Assembly (NCBI RefSeq): GCF_002154725.1
Contig: NZ_MTAW01000147.1
Coordinates: 1 to 64,000 of the forward strand
DNA length: 64,000 nt
Source: Nostoc sp. 106C
GTDB lineage: Bacteria > Cyanobacteriota > Cyanobacteriia > Cyanobacteriales > Nostocaceae
Reading direction: 5' to 3'
A program made the position numbers and the translations under genes. Shown here piece by piece: positions 40,956 to 49,600 of this stretch. The notes under the pieces are model-generated. The model did no database searches. It worked only from the letters and a program-made list of their open reading frames with translations, and was not told where the DNA came from. The stretch's first letter is position 1. Every line of letters starts with the position of its first letter.

Positions 40956-43900
40956 ATGGAATTAAATCTCCGCTTCCCAGAGAATCATCAAGTCATTGTA
41001 ACATTTGATGGGCAAGACACTGAGAGGCTGGATTTTGCCTCACCGTTGAGTGCAGCAGACAGAGAAGAGATTCGCTGGTACTTAGAAACTTATGCGACAC
41101 GTTACACAACGGATGTAGATGATACACGGGCAGAAGGGATAGCAAAAAAATTCCGGCAATGGGGCGAAGATTTATTTAATGCGGTTTTTCAACATCGGAC
41201 TGCTCAACGGCTGTTTAATTATTTTCAAGAGCAAAATCAACCAGGACGCTTATTAACAATCAGCGCTAGTCATCCAGCAATTTTATCGCTGCCTTGGGAA
41301 TTGTTACGCGACCCACAAGGTACTTATTTGTTTCACGAAAATCCCCGCATTTCGATTCGTCGCCGCTTGGCTGGTGCAGGGGGTGGACGCAGGCCGTTTA
41401 AAGTGCAAGTCAAAGACCGATTGCGGTTATTGTTTGTCGTCAGTCGTCCCAGTGATGCGGGATTTATTGACCCCCGTGGTGAAGCAATGGCAGTTTTGAA
41501 CGCCATTCAACAAGCAGCAGCCGGACGGGTTGAGGTAGAGTTTTTGCGTCCAGCAACCTTGGATAATTTAGTAGCGCGGCTAGAAGACTCCCGCCAACCC
41601 CCTGTTGATATTGTGCATTTTGACGGTCATGGGGTATTTGATTTAGATGGGCGTTTCCAAGAACAGGCTAAACATAGCGACCCGGTGGGACTAACTAAAG
41701 GCGGGAACGAGAACGGCGGCAATATAGGTTATTTGTTATTTGAGGATAAAGAAGGGAAAAAAGCCCTGATTACTGCCGAAACCTTGGGTGATATGCTGAA
41801 TCAGCAAAAAGTGGGGTTAATTGTTTTGTCTGCCTGTCAGTCGGCGGCGATGGGTGGCGAAGATGGAGAAGATGCAATGGGTAGTGTAGCCGCTAGGTTA
41901 ACCCATGCAGGTATTCCCACAGTCTTGGCAATGACTCATTCGGTATTAGTGACAACTACCCAACAACTGTTTGCCAAGTTTTATCAGGGTTTAGTATCTG
42001 GTGCTGGTATGGGTGAAGCATTAGATAATGCGCGGCGAGACTTGTATCTCAACCAACAACGGGGAGAACGGCAACGGGGTGAGGAACGAGTACAGTTAAA
42101 ATTACAAGATTGGTTTTTACCTGCCTTGTATCAAGCGGCTGGTGATACCCCATTATTGCAGCAGCAAGACTTGAACAACCAAGAAAGCGGCGAGACACGA
42201 AAATGGGGAAACTTGCCGGATTTACAAGAAGCTGGATTCTTCGGTCGTAGCCGGGAATTATGGCAGATAGAACGGTGGTTTGTGCAGGGAACGCGCCGCC
42301 TCACAGTATCGGGTTTTGGTGGACAGGGAAAAACCTATCTCGCCCAGGAAGCAGGACGCTGGTTACAGCGCACGGGGATGTTTGAGAAAGTTTGTTTTGT
42401 TGATTATGCTGCTTTTGGTGGTGTGGATGCTGTAGGCTGGGCAGTTAGCACCCTGGCGACAGTGTTAGAGGAGAGTTTAATTGATGGGGTGGCGGCAACT
42501 CAGGCGTTGCGTAAGCAAGCCACATTACTGATTTTAGATAACTTAGAAACCTTGCCAGCCGAAACCCTACGGGAACTGTTAACCGTGGCAAAACAGTGGT
42601 CTGAGGTTGGGGAATGTCGGGTATTACTCACCACTCGCACACCAGATTTTCACCCTCCCGATTATCCCACACAAGGCAGTCGCAAACATATCTCCTTATC
42701 TTTGCGAGGTTTGGGACAAGAAGATGCCCTAGCGTATTTCCAGAGTTTGATTAAACTGACGCTAGCACCCAAATTTGACCCACCTAAACGCGAAGTGTTG
42801 TTGGAATTATTTAAACTGGTGGATTTTCATCCCCTGTCGATTGGTTTGTTAGCAAAACAGTTGGAAAGTCGCCGTCCGGCAGAGTTGGGACAACGCTTAG
42901 AAGCGTTGATTGCTCAAACACCAGATAATCCCCTATTGGCATCATTGAATTTATCTTTAGAACGGTTGGATGCTGAAGCAATGCAGTTGTTGCCTCGTTT
43001 AGGCGTGTTTCAGGGTAGGGCGTTAGAACTTTACTTGCTGAAAATTACAGAAGTTTCTCAGTCACAGTGGCAAACTTTGCGCCCAGCATTAGAAGCCCTT
43101 GGTTTAATTCAAGTCCATGAGCCTTTTCTCAAATTTCACCCCACCTTAGCCCCTGCTTTGTGGCCGCGTTTATCCCTAGAAGCACAGACAGAACTGCTTG
43201 CCCGTTATCAAGGGTGGTATTATCAACTTTCTGACTATTTGTATTTTGAAAATAGCAAAAATCCTCATGCAGTTCGTACCATTGCTCAATGGGAATTACC
43301 GAATTTACTTTATGCAGTTGATGGGGCGTTGAATGCAGGTACAGAATGGGCAGTAGACTTTGTTGATAAGGTAAACTTTTTTCTTGGTATCTTTGGACTT
43401 AACCGCGATCACACTAGACTAAATCAACGGATTGCTCAATTGACTGGGGAAGTAAGTTCTAATACATGGTATATCAGCCGTACTAGTTCAGGCGAGCAAT
43501 TATTCAACGCTGGTCGCTATCAACAAGCAGCGCAGGTGTTTAGTGAGATACTGGCAGAGTTGGGCGAGCAACCAAGTTATGAGCAATGTGCTACTTTTGC
43601 TAGGCTGGGACGGTGCTTGAGGTTCCAAACACAAACAGCACAAGCAGCAGAAATTTACCGTCAGGGGTTAGCAGTGGCGCAGCAGTTGGAACAGTCTGAT
43701 TATGTCAATAACCTGATGGGAGCGTTGCAGACTGAATTGGCAGATGCGCTGACGGATATGGGAGATTATGGTGAGGCACGCATTGCTTATGAAGCAGGAT
43801 TAGCTATTAACACAGAAGTTGGAAACTTTCGTGAGGCTGCGGTATCAAATGGGCAACTCGGAACTCTAGCCCTGCGGCAAGGCAACCTCCCAGAAGCAGA

Positions 43901-44705
43901 ACAGCGTTACCGAGAAGTACTGACTACTTTCCAGCAACTCAACGAACCAGCAGCAGAAGCCACGGTTTGGCATCAACTGGGTATGGTGTACGAAGAAGGC
44001 AAGCAGTGGGACGCTGCGGAAGATGCCTACCGAACATCAGCACAAATTAAAGAATCTCTAGGAAATCTGGCAGATGCAGCAGATACTTGGCAACAATTAG
44101 GCAACCTCAATGACAGTGCTGGCAAACTGGGAGAGGCAGAGGCTTGGTATCGCAAGGCTTTGAAGCAATATCAACAATTAGAAAATCGAGCAAGTGCATC
44201 TCTAGTATTAAATAACCTCGCTTTCACACTACAAAACCAACCCCACCGCCTCAGCGAAGCCCGACAATTGGCAGAAGAAGCCTTAGCTATCAAGAAAACC
44301 TTAGACCCAGCTGCGGCTAAGATTTGGAGAATCCATAACATCTTGGCAGAGATTGCCGACAAGCAGGGCGACACCACCCAAGCTAAAGAATATCGTCGCC
44401 AAGCAAGGCAAGCAAAAGCGGCGTTTGCGGGGACACAGTATGAGTTGCGGAAATATGGGCAGTGGATTGCAAGGGTAGTAGCTGCTGTGGATAATGCACA
44501 AATCAGGGAACAGCTAGAAATTGAGATGGAGAATGCCGCAGAAGGTAGGCAAAATCTCTTTGCTGCCATTCGTCGCATCTTAGCCCGCGAGCGAGATGAG
44601 AATATACTGTGCGAGCAGTTAAATTTGGAAGATTCTATGATTATCTCCGCTATCCTGCGGGGTATTGCTGACCCTCAATCCCTTGCAGCGTTATTGGCAG
44701 AGTGA
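40956..44705 (+). CDS. CHAT-protease / STAND NTPase / TPR protein
   Basis: 1249 residues. 1-400: CHAT (caspase-like) domain with the catalytic His in VHFDGHGVFDLDG (about 225) and the Cys in IVLSACQSAAMGG (about 292). 430-830: STAND-type NTPase with Walker A SGFGGQGKT (452-460), Walker B LLILDNLE (about 525) and RVLLTTRTPDF, then a winged-helix-like part (PRLGVFQGRALELYLL). 842-1130: about seven TPR repeats (for example ALADMGDYGEARIAYEAGL-like units). 1130-1249: helical tail. This is the plan of a signal-sensing protease: TPRs sense, ATP-driven oligomerisation activates CHAT. Such proteins act in cyanobacterial cell death or antiphage defence, though neither is shown here. No partner substrate is obvious next to it. 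Confidence 0.9.
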   Translation: MELNLRFPENHQVIVTFDGQDTERLDFASPLSAADREEIRWYLETYATRYTTDVDDTRAEGIAKKFRQWGEDLFNAVFQHRTAQRLFNYFQEQNQPGRLLTISASHPAILSLPWELLRDPQGTYLFHENPRISIRRRLAGAGGGRRPFKVQVKDRLRLLFVVSRPSDAGFIDPRGEAMAVLNAIQQAAAGRVEVEFLRPATLDNLVARLEDSRQPPVDIVHFDGHGVFDLDGRFQEQAKHSDPVGLTKGGNENGGNIGYLLFEDKEGKKALITAETLGDMLNQQKVGLIVLSACQSAAMGGEDGEDAMGSVAARLTHAGIPTVLAMTHSVLVTTTQQLFAKFYQGLVSGAGMGEALDNARRDLYLNQQRGERQRGEERVQLKLQDWFLPALYQAAGDTPLLQQQDLNNQESGETRKWGNLPDLQEAGFFGRSRELWQIERWFVQGTRRLTVSGFGGQGKTYLAQEAGRWLQRTGMFEKVCFVDYAAFGGVDAVGWAVSTLATVLEESLIDGVAATQALRKQATLLILDNLETLPAETLRELLTVAKQWSEVGECRVLLTTRTPDFHPPDYPTQGSRKHISLSLRGLGQEDALAYFQSLIKLTLAPKFDPPKREVLLELFKLVDFHPLSIGLLAKQLESRRPAELGQRLEALIAQTPDNPLLASLNLSLERLDAEAMQLLPRLGVFQGRALELYLLKITEVSQSQWQTLRPALEALGLIQVHEPFLKFHPTLAPALWPRLSLEAQTELLARYQGWYYQLSDYLYFENSKNPHAVRTIAQWELPNLLYAVDGALNAGTEWAVDFVDKVNFFLGIFGLNRDHTRLNQRIAQLTGEVSSNTWYISRTSSGEQLFNAGRYQQAAQVFSEILAELGEQPSYEQCATFARLGRCLRFQTQTAQAAEIYRQGLAVAQQLEQSDYVNNLMGALQTELADALTDMGDYGEARIAYEAGLAINTEVGNFREAAVSNGQLGTLALRQGNLPEAEQRYREVLTTFQQLNEPAAEATVWHQLGMVYEEGKQWDAAEDAYRTSAQIKESLGNLADAADTWQQLGNLNDSAGKLGEAEAWYRKALKQYQQLENRASASLVLNNLAFTLQNQPHRLSEARQLAEEALAIKKTLDPAAAKIWRIHNILAEIADKQGDTTQAKEYRRQARQAKAAFAGTQYELRKYGQWIARVVAAVDNAQIREQLEIEMENAAEGRQNLFAAIRRILARERDENILCEQLNLEDSMIISAILRGIADPQSLAALLAE

Positions 44706-44805
44706 CATTAATATTAATTCGTAATACTTCGACTTCGCTCAGTACAAGTTCGTAATTCGCAGTTCGCAATTACGAAAGTCTGACAGCATATTTACCCCCC
44801 TTAAT

Positions 44806-44865
44806 CCCCCCTTGAAAAGGGGGGAAATAAGACAATCTAGTTCCCTCCCCTTTCCAAGGGGAGGG
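44806..44865. terminator. Two GC-rich hairpins between convergent genes
   Basis: CCCCCCTT-GAA-AAGGGGGG (44806-44824) and CCCTCCCCTT-TCC-AAGGGGAGGG (44843-44865) are perfect hairpins in the 194-nt gap between the CHAT gene and the minus-strand small membrane protein. They resemble dispersed repeats of the genome. No long T-run follows the first; they may work as bidirectional terminators. Confidence 0.5.
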
Positions 44866-44899
44866 TTAGGGTGGGGTAATCCGAACACTAGCAGCGCCA

Positions 44900-45322
44900 C
44901 TACGCAGAATAATCTTCACAAAAAGCTTTCAACCCAATGTGAATAATAATCACCGTCACCGCCACAACTAAAGGAGATAACACATCCCCCGAAAAACCCA
45001 TCGTTACCAACACTGCACCCAAGCGTTCCACAGCATCCTTATTATCTAAATCACCCCATTTCTTCCACTGCTTATTCAGCATTCCCCCTTCTTGGCATAA
45101 ATCACTTTTAGCAGCTCGTCCAAATTTCTGCAAAAAACTCCGAGAATTTTCTTGTGTAACTTGTGTAATTGCTGCGGTTTGTTTTACCAGCAATTTTTCA
45201 TCTGATATTTTATCCTCTCCTTGTTTTTGCTCTGAATCTGGGGCAGAGCGCAGTTCTATTAACTGGCGGTCAATTTCAGCAGAGAGGGCAGTAATTTCTT
45301 CGGGGGTAAAGATGCTGTTCAT
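44900..45322 (-). CDS. Small protein with C-terminal membrane helix, unknown
   Basis: 140 residues, not recognised. Residues 1-45 are acidic and helical (FTPEEITALSAEIDRQLIEL). 45-110 are polar with Trp/Gly (KQWKKWGDLDNKDAVERLGA). 111-133 form one membrane helix (LSPLVVAVTVIIIHIGLKAF), then a short tail. It is probably tail-anchored in the inner membrane. It faces the CHAT gene tail-to-tail. I have no evidence that they work together beyond position, and the hairpins between them argue for separate transcripts. Confidence 0.6.
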   Translation of the reverse strand: MNSIFTPEEITALSAEIDRQLIELRSAPDSEQKQGEDKISDEKLLVKQTAAITQVTQENSRSFLQKFGRAAKSDLCQEGGMLNKQWKKWGDLDNKDAVERLGAVLVTMGFSGDVLSPLVVAVTVIIIHIGLKAFCEDYSA

Positions 45323-46125
45323 TACTGAGCTTCAAGATAATTCTGTTAAGAATAATCATAGAGTAGTATATGTCATGCACGGCAAAACTGCTGTAGTTGG
45401 CGACACATCCAAAAGTGATGACGAGTTGCGAGGAGTCAGATCCCCGACTTCTTAGAGAAGTCGGGGATCTAGCAGCTGGTCTTTTAGGTAAACGAGAGAA
45501 TGTTTGGCACAAAATTGCTGTTTATAATGCACTTTTAGCAAAATTAAGCTTTGCTTTATAAAACACTTATTTATTTCTTATGTTGATTTATCTTGAAAAA
45601 ACACTAAAAAATTTTGGGGATTTATGATGTTATGCTGAAAAAAATACGGTTGCGGCTTCATGCAATCTTTGTACTAATTACAACGTAATCTATTTGGCTT
45701 ATTCATTACGGTTATTATTGCAATTATTATTTAATCTGTTATCTAGCTAGTAAGCAAGCAAATATGAGGTTGCTAATTAAGGCGAAAAAAGATACTGATG
45801 CTTTTAGTTTAATTAAATCTTTTTGTCAGTAGCACTCAATTTTCTTTCTTAAATTACTTGAAATAAACAGAATTGTTTATTTAAGTTGTGCTAGTCTTTG
45901 TATTAATTCAAGTGTTTCAAAGCGGCAGGTAAATTAGTTGATTTCTGGTGAGTAGAAAAGAAAAAACTAAACCAAGCCGCATTGTTATCACCTTAAGAAT
46001 GTTCGGAGATTATTTAAATAACTGCATTAATTCGGAGTAAATGTGAGGTTTTTTCTGTAACGAAATTGTCAACTTCTATCGGGCAAATTGCATAAAATAC
46101 ATTATCCTGGAAGCTGAAACTGGCT
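45323..46125. other. Gap upstream of the hgl PKS genes
   Basis: The left end has a 33-bp palindromic repeat (45438). The rest is AT-rich and noncoding. Developmental promoters for the hgl operon may lie here or in 46405-46642, but I find no clear NtcA-type GTA-N8-TAC site and mark none. Confidence 0.4.
45438..45470. repeat. AGATCCCCGACTTCTT palindrome, copy 1
   Basis: A 33-bp inverted repeat: AGATCCCCGACTTCTT, one centre base, then its complement with one mismatch. The same element, perfect, lies at 54189-54221. Confidence 0.8.
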
Positions 46126-46404
46126 ATGACATTTATCAAGATACAGAACGTTGTCATTAACACCAGCTATGTGGCTGCAATAAACTTAGATAGTCAAACT
46201 AGTTTGGGAGAAAAAAGCGTTTCTGTCTTAATAGCTACTCCTAAGTTTCCATTACTCCAGTGGGATACAGTTGCCCAAAATCTCTATCACTACGAATGGA
46301 TGGAATTCACTGGTCAAGCTGCTAAAGCGCTCCACGATTATTTTACCAATTTCAACAACGTTATTGACCTGCTGCCACAATATCAAGAGTCGGGCGTTGT
46401 CTAG
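46126..46404 (+). CDS. Small conserved-looking hypothetical upstream of hglE
   Basis: 92 residues, not recognised. It begins MTFIKIQNVVINTSYVAAIN, a strand-rich start reminiscent of small beta-barrel or FlbD-like folds. It then has a helical part with KALHDYFTNFNNVIDLLPQY. There is no signal peptide. It lies 238 nt before hglE on the same strand and may share its upstream region. No clear Shine-Dalgarno. Any link with glycolipid synthesis is only positional. Confidence 0.6.
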   Translation: MTFIKIQNVVINTSYVAAINLDSQTSLGEKSVSVLIATPKFPLLQWDTVAQNLYHYEWMEFTGQAAKALHDYFTNFNNVIDLLPQYQESGVV

Positions 46405-46642
46405 TATTTTTTCCAAATCACTACTCGTTATGCTCCTAAATTAGCTGATAACGCCAAAAGCGCCAATTAATCAAAGCTTAATTAGGGCAGTATGTGTCGT
46501 GCGGTGTTATTCCAAAAAAAGCATTTAGCTTTTGCAGATAGGGTAGCTACCTGCTTATTAAAACAGATAGCTTTCATTATTGCTAGGCACAGAAATTACT
46601 GTTGCTGCGCAATTCACAGTCCCCCAGATTAGTCTATGTCCT

Positions 46643-49600
46643 ATGTCTGCTTATTCCATTGATACTGCCTTAGCGGATTTGGAAATCCAGATCAACAGTT
46701 GTGAAAAGGCTTTGATTAAGTTTATAGAGGAGAAAAAAGTGAAGTCAGACAAACCAATTTCCCTTAACAAGATTAACAGACAATTACAACAAAATCCTAT
46801 AGCCATTGTTGGGATGGCGTCTCTATTTCCGAAAGCGCGAAATTTACGGGAATATTGGCGCAATATTGTTAATAAAATTGACTGTATTACTGATGTTCCT
46901 GATACACATTGGAGCGTTAAAGATTACTACGATCCAAACCCCAGAACACCTGAGGATAAAACCTACTGTAAAAGAGGTGGGTTTATTCCTGAGGTTGATT
47001 TTAACCCAATGGAATTTGGCATTCCTCCTAGCATTTTAGAAGTCACAGATGTATCGCAACTATTAAGTTTAGTCGTTGCGAAAGAAGCAATGGAAGATGC
47101 TGGCTATGGTGAAGCGCGTGAGTTTAGCCGGGAGACTGTTGGGGTAATCTTAGGCGTGGCGATGGCTAAGCAGCTAGGAATGCCACTTTCCGCCCGGTTA
47201 GAGTACCCTATTTGGGAAAAAGCGCTGAAAAGCAGTGGTTTATCTGATGAAGATACTCAAAAAATTGTTGAAAAAATTAAAAGCGCTTACGTCAAGTGGG
47301 ATGAGAATGCATTCCCTGGAATGTTAGCCAACGTAGTTGCAGGTAGAATTGCCAACCGTCTGAATTTTGGCGGGATGAATTGTGTAGTTGACGCAGCTTG
47401 TGCTAGTTCCTTTGGCGCTTTGAAAATGGCGATTAGCGAACTAGTTGAGTATCGCAGCGACATGATGCTGACTGGTGGCGTTGATACCGACAACACCATT
47501 ATGGCTTACATTTCCTTCAGCAAAACCCCGGCTGTTTCTCCCAGCGAGAATGTCAAACCTTTCGATGCTAAATCCGATGGGATGATGCTGGGTGAAGGTA
47601 TCGGGATGATTGTCCTCAAGCGCTTGGAAGATGCGGAACGGGACAAAGATAAAATCTATGCAGTCATTAAAGGGATTGGTACTTCTAGCGATGGACGCTA
47701 CAAGAGCATTTATGCTCCCCGCAAAGAAGGTCAAGTCAAAGCCTTAGAACGTGCTTACGAAGATGCAGGTATTTCTCCGGCTACTGTGGGTTTGATGGAA
47801 GCGCACGGCACAGGTACAATGGCTGGCGACCCCACAGAATTCGGCTCTTTAAGAGATTTCTTTAACGAACATGATTCCCAGAAACAGCACATTGCTCTTG
47901 GTAGTGTGAAGTCGCAAATTGGGCATACAAAAGCGGCTGCGGGTGCAGCAAGTTTAATTAAAACTGCTTTGGCACTACATCACAAGGTATTGCCACCCAC
48001 AATTAACATTACCGAGCCAAACCCCAAACTCAACATTAAAAATTCCTCATTCTATTTAAATACAGAAACCAGACCTTGGATTCGGGCGGAAGGTGAAGCG
48101 CCAAGACGTGCGGGTGTGAGTTCCTTTGGCTTTGGCGGCACAAATTATCACGTGGTTTTGGAAGAATACGGTGCTGAACAAAATCAGCCTTACCGTTTAC
48201 ACAATGCACCTGCGGAAATTCTGCTGTTTGCTGGGACTTCTGCTCAACTTGTGAGCAAGTGTGAAGAAACTTTGGCTAAGTTGCAGTCAAAAGACGGCGA
48301 AAGACATTATGCAGAATTGATTCAAGAGTGTACATCTGGTGAAATTCCCCAAGCTGCGGCGAGAGTTGGGTTTGTTGCTGAGAATCTGCAAGAAGCTTGC
48401 AAGCTAATGCAAATTAGTCTGGACTGGCTAAAACACAAGGGTTCAGCAATCTCTTGGGAGCATCCCCAAGGAATTTACTTCCGTTCTGCTGGAATGAATT
48501 TAGGCGGTAAAGTAGTCGCGCTATTTTCTGGACAAGGTTCTCAGTACTTAGAGATGGGTCGGGAAGTGGTGATGAACTTCCCCGAAATGCGCCGTCTTTA
48601 CAGCAAAATGGATAGCCTGTTGCTCAAAGATAATTTGCGGCCGTTATCAGAGATAGTGTTTCCTGCACCGACCTTTGAGGAAGCAGAAAAGAATGCTCAA
48701 GTCGCGGCTTTACAACGCACAGAATATGCTCAACCCGCAATTGGGGTATTGAGTGCTGGGTTGTATTCCATACTGCAACAAGCCGGTTTTAAATCAGATT
48801 TTGTCGCGGGACACAGCTTTGGTGAACTGACAGCTTTATGGGCTGCGGGTGTTTTGAGCGAGCAAGATTACTTATTTTTGGTCAAGGCTAGGGGTCAAGC
48901 AATGGCGGCTCCGGAAGACCCAGACCATGATGCGGGAAGTATGCTGGCTGTCAAAGAAAATATCGCCAAGGTAGAAGCTGTCATCAGACATTACCCTCAA
49001 GTTGCGATCGCTAATATTAATTCTCCTACACAAGTAGTCTTGGCAGGCCCCACCGCCGAAATCGCTAAAGTTCGCCAAGCATTGCATGACAAAGGCTATG
49101 CGGCTGTTTTACTACCTGTATCCGCAGCTTTCCACACACCTTTAATTGCTTTTGCACAGAAATCCTTTGCCATTGCAACTAAGTCTGTCAGCTTCCAAGC
49201 TCCGCAAATCCCAGTTTTTAGCAACGTTACTGGACAAAAGTATCCCCAAGAATCCCAATCAATTCAAAAAATCCTGGAAACTCACCTATCAAACTCGGTG
49301 TTGTTTAAGCAGGAAATTGAAAATATTTACGCTGCTGGTGGTTACTGCTTTGTAGAATTTGGCCCCCGGCGGATTCTGACTAACTTAGTCAAAGATATTT
49401 TAGGCGATCGCCCGCATCTTACGATTTCCTTGAACCCCAGCACTCAAAAGAATAGCGATCGCTCTTTACGAGAAGCGGCTGTACAGTTGCGTGTGGTTGG
49501 CTTATCTTTAAAAAATCTCGATCCTTATCAACTACAACCTGTGCTACCTGCACCGGAAAACGAGAAGAAAAAGGCGTTAACTGTAAAGTTAAACGGCATT

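Noticed and set aside
45276-45512. 78-codon minus-strand frame beyond the small membrane protein
   Set aside because: Overlaps the 33-bp palindrome and the start of the annotated gene; looks like repeat-derived noise.
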